Origin: Chromohalobacter nigrandesensis
GTDB taxonomy: Bacteria; Pseudomonadota; Gammaproteobacteria; Pseudomonadales; Halomonadaceae
Length of the DNA stretch: 64,000 bases
Direction of reading: 5' to 3'
Assembly: GCF_023061285.1 (NCBI RefSeq)
Contig: NZ_JAKGAM010000001.1
Span: 372,001 to 436,000, forward strand
A program made the position numbers and the translations under genes. The notes beneath the pieces were generated by a model. That model had not been told where the DNA came from and searched no databases. It saw only the letters and a list, made by a program, of their open reading frames with translations. The stretch's first letter is position 1. Each line of letters opens with the position of its first letter. This document shows, piece after piece, positions 9,611 to 16,729 of the stretch.

Positions 9611-10449
9611 GCCGTGCGACGCATCGCTACGCCATCGACGCCGGCGATACCTTGATCGCCCCCGTGAATCACGCGGGCGATCAAGGCGGCGGCTGGCTGA
9701 TGAGCTATCTCGACATGCTCACCCTGCTGATCACCTTGTTCGTGCTGCTATTGGCACTCACCGGCAACGACGACAGCAGCGCCAGCGACGAGGCGCTCGC
9801 CTTCCCGGCCCTGGGCGTGCCTACGCTGCAGGCGCCCGCCTGGTCGCCAAACTTCTATGTCCCGCCACGCTCGAACAAACGCTACGTTCCACCGCGTGAC
9901 ACCGCTTTCTATACGCCGCCACCAATGCCGCCGCGCCCGCCACGCGTGATCATGGTCAATCCGGCCCCCGCCCAGAACCTGATGGCGAGCGTCGAAGCTT
10001 CACGCGATACCCGTCGCGTGCGCCAGTTGACGAGTACGCTCAAGCCCTTGATCGATGGCGTGGTCGTGACACAAAGTGCCCAGACACTGAACTTCCGCAT
10101 CGAGAATCGCCTGCTCTTTTCCAGCAGCCGCGCCGGCCTCACCGACGCAGGCCGCGAGGTACTGCGTCAGTTGATGGACTCGCTGCAGCAATACGAGGGC
10201 GATATCACCATCGAGGGGCATACGGATAGCCGGCCCATCGCCACCGACCGCTTCCCCTCCAACTGGGAGCTCTCGACAGCGCGCGCCACCGCCGTCTTGC
10301 GATTCCTGGTCGAGGAAGGACTCGACAGCGACGAGCTACGCGCGGTGGGCTATGCCGACACGCATCCGCTAAAAAGCAATGCCACGCCCGAAGGGCGTGC
10401 GGCGAATCGGCGTGTCGAACTGGTCCTGCATGAACCCGAAAGCCAATGA
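9607..10449 (+). CDS. MotB-like OmpA-family stator subunit
   Basis: 280 residues. A short cytoplasmic N-terminus leads to one membrane segment with the ion-binding aspartate (D36 in SYLDMLTLL), then a proline-rich linker (about residues 75-125) and a C-terminal OmpA peptidoglycan-binding domain with GHTDSRPI and RAANRRVEL. These are the features of MotB/PomB. The start overlaps the MotA-like stop by ATGA, so the two are translationally coupled in a 1:1 operon. The Pro-rich linker (PPPMPPRPP) is longer than usual and could be a flexible plug region. Confidence 0.85.
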   Translation: MSRATHRYAIDAGDTLIAPVNHAGDQGGGWLMSYLDMLTLLITLFVLLLALTGNDDSSASDEALAFPALGVPTLQAPAWSPNFYVPPRSNKRYVPPRDTAFYTPPPMPPRPPRVIMVNPAPAQNLMASVEASRDTRRVRQLTSTLKPLIDGVVVTQSAQTLNFRIENRLLFSSSRAGLTDAGREVLRQLMDSLQQYEGDITIEGHTDSRPIATDRFPSNWELSTARATAVLRFLVEEGLDSDELRAVGYADTHPLKSNATPEGRAANRRVELVLHEPESQ

Positions 10450-10624
10450 CGCCCCCTCACATCGGTCAGCGATCCTGATAAAGTACGCACCCTTCGAGGC
10501 GACCCCACGGTCGCCTCACGCGTGCCACCCCACCCAAGCGCCTTCTCGGTCCCGCGTGAAGGTAGCGGTATCGGCATCATGGCCGCACTTCTCGTAACCC
10601 AGACCGAGTATTCAGGAGTATTCG

Positions 10625-11869
10625 ATGCAAACCCTCATGGGGCTCGTCGGCGTGGTCGTCGTCCTGCTGATCGCCCTCGCCTTGTCCGAAAACCGTCGAG
10701 CCATTCGTCTGCGCACCGTCACCGGGGCGTTTGCCATCCAAGCCGGTCTTGGCCTGTTCGTGCTCGCCATCCCCTTCGGACAAAGCATTCTTCTGGGCCT
10801 CACCAATGCCGTGCAGTCGGTCATCGACAGTGCCCAGGCGGGTATGGATTTCGTCTTTGGCGGCCTGGTCAGCGACACCATGTTCGAGGTCTTCGGCGAC
10901 GGCGGTTTCGTCTTCGCCCTGCGCGTGTTGCCCATCATCGTGTTCTTTTCTTCACTGGTCGCCGTGCTCTATTACCTGGGCATCATGCGCTGGGTGATCA
11001 AGCTGATGGGCGGCGCGCTACAGAAGCTGCTGGGCACTTCACGCACGGAATCGCTTTCCGCCGCCGCCAATATTTTCGTCGGGCAAACCGAAGCGCCGAT
11101 GGCCGTGCGTCCTTACCTCTCGCGCATGACACGCTCCGAGCTTTTTGCGGTGATGGTCGGCGGCCTGGCCTCGGTGGCCGGTAGCGTACTCGGCGGTTAT
11201 GCGGCGATGGGCATCTCGCTGGAATATCTGCTGGCCGCCTCGTTCATGGCAGCGCCGGGCGGGCTACTGATGGCCAAGCTCATGGTGCCCGAAACCGAAC
11301 CCCAATCTCAGCAATTGGAAGACGTCATCGACGGTGAGGACGGCGAGGCGCCCGCCAACGTCATCGAAGCGGCGGCCAACGGTGCCGCCTCCGGCGTCCA
11401 GTTGGCCCTCAACGTGGGCGGTATGCTATTGGCCTTCATCGCCCTGATCGCACTGGGCAACCAGATCCTGGGCGGTATCGGCGACTGGTTCGGTTATCCG
11501 GACCTGACCCTGGAACTGCTGCTTGGTTATCTGTTCGCGCCCTTGGCGTTCTTGATCGGCGTTCCCTGGGAGGAAGCGATCCATGCCGGTAGCTTCCTGG
11601 GCCAGAAACTGGTGCTCAACGAATTCGTCGCCTTCGCCAACCTCGCCGCCGACCCGCAAGCCCTGAGCGCGCATGCCCGCGCCATCGTCACTTTCGCGCT
11701 CTGTGGTTTCGCCAATCTCGCTTCCATCGCCATCCTGATGGGCGGTCTCGGCATGATGGCGCCCAGTCGCCGCAGCGATATCGCGCGGCTAGGGCTCAAG
11801 GCCGTCGCCGCCGGCACGCTTTCCAACCTGATGAGCGCGACACTCGCCGGCGTATTCCTCTCTCTCTGA
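10625..11869 (+). CDS. nupC: Concentrative nucleoside transporter (CNT/NupC family)
   Basis: 414-residue polytopic inner-membrane protein importing nucleosides with H+ or Na+. It has the CNT core with GQTEAPMAVRPYL near residue 160 and the C-terminal CGFANLASIAILMGGLG, both family signatures of the transport domain. A ~25-residue acidic cytoplasmic loop (around residues 225-250) is present. AGGAG precedes ATG 10625. Single gene closed by the hairpin at 11888-11916. Confidence 0.93.
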   Translation: MQTLMGLVGVVVVLLIALALSENRRAIRLRTVTGAFAIQAGLGLFVLAIPFGQSILLGLTNAVQSVIDSAQAGMDFVFGGLVSDTMFEVFGDGGFVFALRVLPIIVFFSSLVAVLYYLGIMRWVIKLMGGALQKLLGTSRTESLSAAANIFVGQTEAPMAVRPYLSRMTRSELFAVMVGGLASVAGSVLGGYAAMGISLEYLLAASFMAAPGGLLMAKLMVPETEPQSQQLEDVIDGEDGEAPANVIEAAANGAASGVQLALNVGGMLLAFIALIALGNQILGGIGDWFGYPDLTLELLLGYLFAPLAFLIGVPWEEAIHAGSFLGQKLVLNEFVAFANLAADPQALSAHARAIVTFALCGFANLASIAILMGGLGMMAPSRRSDIARLGLKAVAAGTLSNLMSATLAGVFLSL

Positions 11870-11887
11870 CGGATTGTGCCTCTCCGT

Positions 11888-11918
11888 ATGCCGGTCGCGC
11901 CCGCCACGACCGGCATTT
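11888..11918 (+). terminator. Terminator of the nucleoside transporter gene
   Basis: Perfect 10-bp stem ATGCCGGTCG/CGACCGGCAT with a 9-nt loop, 19 bp after the stop codon, followed by a short TT. Confidence 0.65.
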
Positions 11919-11960
11919 GACTTCCCCGGGACCGCCAAGCAGAATCCTCGCCCGTCGAGA

Positions 11961-12155
11961 TTCAGGTGCTCGGGAAGCGGGTGAAAATCCCGCACTGCCC
12001 CCGCAACGGTAATCGCGCCCCATCGGAAATCGTCGCTGCAATCACCATCGCGCAGCGACCGCCACTGCTCTTTGATTAGCTCGAGTGGGAAGGCGTTTCC
12101 GCCCGGTGTCGGAGCTTCTCCGCCGCCAGCGCGTCAGTCCGGAGACCGGCCTGGT
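11961..12155 (+). promoter_or_regulatory. Cobalamin (adenosylcobalamin) riboswitch
   Basis: The conserved elements of the cobalamin aptamer appear in order: GGTGCTCGGGAAGC start (11965-), GGTGAAAATCCC, the CCCGCAAC core (11999-12006), CCACTG and GGGAAGGC in the middle, and the B12 box AGTCCGGAGACCGGCC (12136-12151). It sits 135 bp before the btuB start codon and ends before a terminator hairpin (12246-12285), so high cobalamin should switch btuB off. Confidence 0.95.
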
Positions 12156-12245
12156 TCTCAGCACTGGCTGATGCGGAGGGCTTCGCCAGTGGCGACCGTT
12201 GCATTCACGCCGTCCAGGCGAGGCGATGGCGTCACCTCTTGTCCT

Positions 12246-12285
12246 CCTCATCGCGTAACTCGTTTCTTACGCTGATGAGGCGTTT
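12246..12285 (+). terminator. Riboswitch expression platform: terminator that also hides the btuB Shine-Dalgarno
   Basis: CCTCATCGCGTAA (12246-12258) pairs with TTACGCTGATGAGG (12267-12280) with one bulged base, followed by CGTTTTT. The only plausible btuB ribosome site, TGAGG (12276-12280), is inside the 3' arm, nine bases before ATG 12290. The same hairpin can therefore stop transcription and mask translation. Confidence 0.8.
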
Positions 12286-12289
12286 TTCT

Positions 12290-14119
12290 ATGTTGCATAA
12301 AAAGAATCTGCTGTGGCTGACCCTCGTAGTGGTGGGCAGCGCACAGGCGCAGGGCGATCAACGACTGTCCGACCTTCAGGTCACCGCCAACCGACTCCCC
12401 CAATCGCAAAGCGATGTGCTGGCCAGCACCACCGTCATCGACCGCGATGATATCGAACGCAGCCAGGCCGGCTCGATCATCGATCTGCTGCAGGGCCGCG
12501 CGGGCATTGAAATAGCCCAGAACGGTTCACCCGGCACGACCTCCAGCCTGTTCATGCGTGGCACTGAATCCGACCACAGCCTGGTGCTGGTCGACGGCGT
12601 GCGCGTCAACTCGGCGACCAGTGGCGGTGCCAGCCTGGAAATGCTGCCACTCGAAGCCATCGAGCGTATCGAGATCGTGCGTGGGCCGCGGGCTGCGGCC
12701 TATGGGGCCGACGCCATCGGCGGGGTCATCCAGGTCTTCACGCGGCACGGCACGGATACCGGCACCCAGGGCGGGCTCAAGGCCAGCGCGGGCAGCGACA
12801 GCACACAACGCCAGAGCGCCTGGGTCGCCACCGGCGATGACGACACCCGCTTGAACGCTTCCCTCTTTCACCGCGATGGCGACGGCTTCAATGCCACCCA
12901 GGCTGACGACAGCGGCGAACGTGACGGCTTCGAGCGCGAAGGCGCGCAACTGGGGTTGTCGCATCGCATCAACGATGACGTCGATGTGAGCGTCAATGCG
13001 CTGCGCCAGAACTTCGAAGGCGAATACGACAACTGCTCGTTTCCCGCTTCTCAGGACTGTGTCACCAAAGGCTATCTGCAGTCCTTCGGCGCTCAGCTCG
13101 ATGTCCAGCTCCAGCCGGACTGGCAGATGCAGATCACTGCGGGGCATTTCGACGAGCAGCGTGAAGAGCGCTATGACGGCGAACGCCAGAGCCTGATCGA
13201 GAGTCATCGCGATGAGGTCGGGCTTCAGCACCGCTTCACCCGCGCCAACGGCGTGGATGTGCTGGGTGTCGATTATCGTCATGACAGTGTCGACTTCGAC
13301 TCCGCCAGTCCCTATACCGGCGATTACCTCAGGGACAGCCGCGAAAATATCGGCATCTACGCCATGATGCAGCGCACCTATGGCGCCCACGAGCTTTCCG
13401 GCTCCTTGCGCTATGACGATGACTCGCTGTTCGGCGACGAAACCACCGGCAGCCTGGGCTATGCCTATCGCCTCACGCCGTTTCAGCGCCTCGGCGCCAG
13501 CTTCTCCACGGCCTACAAGGCGCCCAACCTGATCGACCTTTATGGGCCCTACGGCACCAATCCCGACCTCGATGCGGAAACCGCCAAGAATCTCGAGGCG
13601 TTCTGGGCCTTTGAGCGCGACAACTGGCACACGCGCGTGACCGTCTTCGACAACCATATCGATGACTTGATCGGCTACGACCCCAATACGGCCATTCCCT
13701 ACAACGTCGACGAAGCCCGTATTCGAGGGATCGAACTCAGCGGCGGCTGGCAAACTGGCGGCTTGACCCTCAGCGCCAGCCTCACGCATCAGAATCCAGA
13801 GGACCGAGACACTGGCGAGCGTCTGCAGCGTCGTGCCCGGACCTTCGGACGTCTGGATGCCGACTATGCCGTAGCCGACTGGTCATTCGGCACCACCTTG
13901 CGCGCGGCGGGCGACCGGCGCGATACCGACTTCGTTACCTATGGCAATACCACGACCGCCGGCTACGGCGTGGTCGACCTGCGGACCAGTTGGCAGGTTA
14001 CGCCCATGGTCGAGCTCTCGGCCAAGATGGAGAACGCCTTCGACAAGGAGTACCAACTGGTCGATGGCTACAATACCCAGGATCGCTACGTGGAAGGCGG
14101 CGTGACACTGCGCTTCTGA
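12290..14119 (+). CDS. btuB: TonB-dependent vitamin B12 receptor BtuB
   Basis: Outer-membrane receptor taking up cobalamin with TonB energy. 609 residues from ATG 12290 with a signal peptide ending SAQA-QG; the in-frame TTG at 12239 lies within the terminator leader and is not the start. A TonB-box-like DLQVTANR follows the signal, then the plug domain (VLASTTVIDRDDIERSQ, MRGTESDHSLVLVDGVRVN, RIEIVRGPRAAAYGADAIGG) and a beta-barrel ending in an aromatic residue (TLRF). A surface loop has a close Cys pair (CSFPASQDC). Regulation by the upstream cobalamin riboswitch confirms the substrate. cobO and a btuF-like gene lie 9-11 kb downstream. Confidence 0.97.
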   Translation: MLHKKNLLWLTLVVVGSAQAQGDQRLSDLQVTANRLPQSQSDVLASTTVIDRDDIERSQAGSIIDLLQGRAGIEIAQNGSPGTTSSLFMRGTESDHSLVLVDGVRVNSATSGGASLEMLPLEAIERIEIVRGPRAAAYGADAIGGVIQVFTRHGTDTGTQGGLKASAGSDSTQRQSAWVATGDDDTRLNASLFHRDGDGFNATQADDSGERDGFEREGAQLGLSHRINDDVDVSVNALRQNFEGEYDNCSFPASQDCVTKGYLQSFGAQLDVQLQPDWQMQITAGHFDEQREERYDGERQSLIESHRDEVGLQHRFTRANGVDVLGVDYRHDSVDFDSASPYTGDYLRDSRENIGIYAMMQRTYGAHELSGSLRYDDDSLFGDETTGSLGYAYRLTPFQRLGASFSTAYKAPNLIDLYGPYGTNPDLDAETAKNLEAFWAFERDNWHTRVTVFDNHIDDLIGYDPNTAIPYNVDEARIRGIELSGGWQTGGLTLSASLTHQNPEDRDTGERLQRRARTFGRLDADYAVADWSFGTTLRAAGDRRDTDFVTYGNTTTAGYGVVDLRTSWQVTPMVELSAKMENAFDKEYQLVDGYNTQDRYVEGGVTLRF

Positions 14120-14208
14120 TTCGCTTCTTGCTACACGAGTAGTGCATGCGCCCTGCCCCTCCATGGGGTAGGGCGTTATGCTGTAGGGCCCTTTACAGGA
14201 GAACGCTC

Positions 14209-14508
14209 ATGGCGCTGAGCAAGACCCAAAGCAGCTTTTATCGCCGCTTATATGTCGCGCACTTGATCGCCGACGGCACCGCCAGCATCCCGGCGCTGAT
14301 CGAGGCCACGGGCATGCCCCGCCGCACCGCTCAGGATACCGTCACCGCGTTGACCGAGTTGGATATTCACTGCGAATTCGAGCAGCAAGCCGGGGCTCGG
14401 CATCATATCGGCCGCTATGTCATCCGCGACTGGGGGCCCATCGACCCGACATGGGTCGCCGCGCATGCGGCGCGTTTGCGCGAGGCGCTGGGCTATCCGC
14501 CGGTATGA
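14209..14508 (+). CDS. Small winged-helix DNA-binding protein
   Basis: 99 residues starting MALSKTQSSFYRR; ATG 14209 is preceded by AGGAGA. Residues 20-60 form a helix-turn-helix (IPALIEATGMPRRTAQDTVTAL) followed by a two-strand wing (CEFEQQ..RHHIGRYVIRDWG). Conserved proteins of this kind occur in Pseudomonas and relatives without a known target. It lies 70 bp before the LexA-box radical SAM gene on the same strand but has its own ribosome site and upstream region. Confidence 0.75.
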   Translation: MALSKTQSSFYRRLYVAHLIADGTASIPALIEATGMPRRTAQDTVTALTELDIHCEFEQQAGARHHIGRYVIRDWGPIDPTWVAAHAARLREALGYPPV

Positions 14509-14550
14509 CACCACACCGGTCGGGTTGAACACGTCTCCATGATACCTATA

Positions 14551-14566
14551 CTGTCAATATATACAG
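14551..14566 (+). promoter_or_regulatory. LexA (SOS) box
   Basis: CTGTCAATATATACAG matches the gammaproteobacterial LexA consensus CTGT-N8-ACAG exactly, with AT-rich centre and flanking TA/TC. It lies 12 bp before the start codon of the radical SAM gene, a position that would block RNA polymerase. Confidence 0.85.
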
Positions 14567-14578
14567 TCAAGGCATTGC

Positions 14579-15658
14579 ATGATGACGACGCCCAGAGACC
14601 GTTCCCAGGCCCGCAAGGGACGCGGCGCGACCTTCGACCCCCATAATCGCTTTGCGCCCACGCTCAGCGAGGCCGTCGACGACGGCTGGTGGCAGGAAGA
14701 AGCGCCGGTACGGCTGGCGACTCAGGTGCGCGACGAGCCCGCCAAGAGTGCGCTGTCCTGGAATCATTCGCCGGATCTGTCCTTCGATCGCTCGCTGAAT
14801 CCCTATCGCGGTTGCGAACACGGCTGCATCTACTGCTACGCACGTCCCAGCCACGCCTATTGGGACATGTCGCCAGGCCTCGACTTCGAAACCAAGTTGA
14901 TTGCGCGCACCGGCATGGTCGAGCGGCTACGTGACGAACTCGACAAACCCGGCTACGTCTGTCGGCCCATCAATCTATCGGGCAACACCGATTGCTATCA
15001 GCCGCTGGAGGCCGAGCGCGGCACCACCCGGGCACTGCTGGAACTGCTGCTGGATACTCGCCACCCCGTCACGCTGGTCACCAAGAGCGCCTTGATCCTG
15101 CGCGACAAGGCCCTGCTCGCCGAAATGGCCGAGCACCGCCTGGTACGTGTCTTCGTCAGCCTGACCAGCCTCGACGACGACCTCAAGCGCACGCTGGAAC
15201 CGCGCACAGCGGCGCCGCGCACGCGCCTCAAGGTCATCCGCGAACTCAGCGAGGCGGGCATTCCCGTGGGTACCTTGATTTCGCCGGTGATTCCGGGACT
15301 GACCGATCACGAACTCGAATCCCTGCTGGAAGCCGGACACGACGCCGGTGCGCGCACCGCCGCCTGGATGCTGCTACGCCTGCCGCATGAGGTAGCGCCG
15401 CTGTTCGAGACTTGGCTCAACGAGCATTACCCACTGCGTGCCGACAAGGTCATGAGCCTGATCCGCCAGTGCCGTGGCGGCGAGGAGTACGATGCCCGCT
15501 TCGGCCATCGCATGCGCGGCGAAGGCGTCTTCGCGGAACTTCTGGCGCAGCGTTTTCGCACCACCTGCCGCCGCCTGGGCATCGGCAACCGTACCGAGAT
15601 GGGGCTCGATACTAGCGCCTTTCGCGCCCCGCACGCCCAGGGCGAGCTGTTCGACTGA
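14579..15658 (+). CDS. SplB-like radical SAM protein (PA0069 family), SOS-controlled
   Basis: 359 residues. The radical SAM cluster ligands are C79, C83 and C86 in GCEHGCIYCYARPSH, a CxxxCxxC motif binding 4Fe-4S and S-adenosylmethionine. The sequence resembles the spore photoproduct lyase relatives annotated as PA0069 family; the reaction is not known. A perfect LexA box (14551-14566) lies directly upstream, which fits a role in DNA damage response; from memory the Pseudomonas aeruginosa homologue PA0069 is in the SOS regulon. Two ATG codons (14579, 14582) are possible starts. Confidence 0.9.
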   Translation: MMTTPRDRSQARKGRGATFDPHNRFAPTLSEAVDDGWWQEEAPVRLATQVRDEPAKSALSWNHSPDLSFDRSLNPYRGCEHGCIYCYARPSHAYWDMSPGLDFETKLIARTGMVERLRDELDKPGYVCRPINLSGNTDCYQPLEAERGTTRALLELLLDTRHPVTLVTKSALILRDKALLAEMAEHRLVRVFVSLTSLDDDLKRTLEPRTAAPRTRLKVIRELSEAGIPVGTLISPVIPGLTDHELESLLEAGHDAGARTAAWMLLRLPHEVAPLFETWLNEHYPLRADKVMSLIRQCRGGEEYDARFGHRMRGEGVFAELLAQRFRTTCRRLGIGNRTEMGLDTSAFRAPHAQGELFD

Positions 15659-15682
15659 GCGGTCCGCCGCCGTGAATGCGAC

Positions 15683-16702
15683 TCAGGCGGCGTCGTGGAA
15701 AACCATCGCCACACCCGCCCCGTACAACAGCACCAGCGCCACGCTCTCGAAGCCGATGCGCGCCGGGCCGTGTTTCTCGCGCCGCACAAGTCCCAGCAGC
15801 AACACCGCCGTCATCAACACCGATAGCGCGATCCACAGCAATGTCTGGTCGGAAACGGCGTGATAGATCGAACCGTCGCGGTAAGCGATATCGGAAGCCG
15901 CCGCAAACAGCGTATCGAAGGCGTTGCCGCCGATGATCCCGCCCACGGCCAGGGTCAGTGCACCACGACGCACGGCGGCCACGGCAGTCACCAGTTCGGG
16001 CAAGGAGGTCGCGACCGAGGTCAGCAGTATGCCCACGGCGGTCTGGCTCATGCCCGTTTCAGCTGCCAGCGTCGTCGCTGCTTTCTCCATCACCCAGCCG
16101 GACACGCCCAGCAACAAGGCCAGAACGGCGAATCCGCTCCACAGCCGCGTCAAGGAATAGCGCTGGGCGTCGTCATCCGGTGCATCCTCGCGGGTTTCAC
16201 GCGTGCGTCGCGGCATCCACATCGGCTGGCTACGCACTTCATCGATGATACGCAACCCATACATATAGCCCAGAAACAGCAGCGGCGTGACCGGGTGAAT
16301 CCCCCAGAATGTCCACTCCGGCGAATAACGCGCCACCAGCAGCATACCCAGCAGGCACATTAACAATGCGCCCTGTGCCAGATTGCCGATGGAAGCCGCC
16401 GCATGCTCGAGGTTGACACGTCGCAGCGCCACATCGGCGACGGTAAGAAACAGTGTCTGTGCCGCGATCCCGCCAACGGCGTTACTCATCGCCAGCTCGG
16501 GCTGGCCCTTCCAGGCCGCCGTCACCGACAGCACGATGCCGGATAACGAGGTCGCCATGCCCATCAGCACCGCCCCGGCAATGGCCTCGCCCATGCCGGT
16601 ACGATCGGCCAGCGTATCCACCACGCCGGTCAGGCGCGTCCCGACCACTCCGATGACCAGCGCACACACGGCGAATAGCGCCACACTCAGCATCAAGCTC
16701 AT
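15683..16702 (-). CDS. Sodium/calcium exchanger family membrane protein (CaCA)
   Basis: 339-residue inner-membrane protein with about ten membrane segments. The two inverted alpha repeats can be seen: NAVGGIAAQTLF in the first half and the better conserved TSVATSLPELVTAV..GGNAFDTLF in the second. Probably exports Ca2+ (or another cation) in exchange for Na+ or H+. The first repeat deviates from the classical GNxxGSN, so ion specificity is open. It starts 27 bp after the helicase gene stop on the same strand and may be read through from the repair operon. Confidence 0.85.
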   Translation of the reverse strand: MSLMLSVALFAVCALVIGVVGTRLTGVVDTLADRTGMGEAIAGAVLMGMATSLSGIVLSVTAAWKGQPELAMSNAVGGIAAQTLFLTVADVALRRVNLEHAAASIGNLAQGALLMCLLGMLLVARYSPEWTFWGIHPVTPLLFLGYMYGLRIIDEVRSQPMWMPRRTRETREDAPDDDAQRYSLTRLWSGFAVLALLLGVSGWVMEKAATTLAAETGMSQTAVGILLTSVATSLPELVTAVAAVRRGALTLAVGGIIGGNAFDTLFAAASDIAYRDGSIYHAVSDQTLLWIALSVLMTAVLLLGLVRREKHGPARIGFESVALVLLYGAGVAMVFHDAA

Positions 16703-16729
16703 ATTACTCGTCCTTGAGACATGTGCGCC

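Noticed and set aside
8792-10449. TolQ/ExbB-ExbD assignment for the stator-like pair
   Set aside because: The MotA-type four-span organisation and the C-terminal OmpA domain of the partner exclude ExbD/TolR.
12239-12289. TTG 12239 as btuB start
   Set aside because: It lies in the riboswitch terminator leader; ATG 12290 gives a proper signal peptide.
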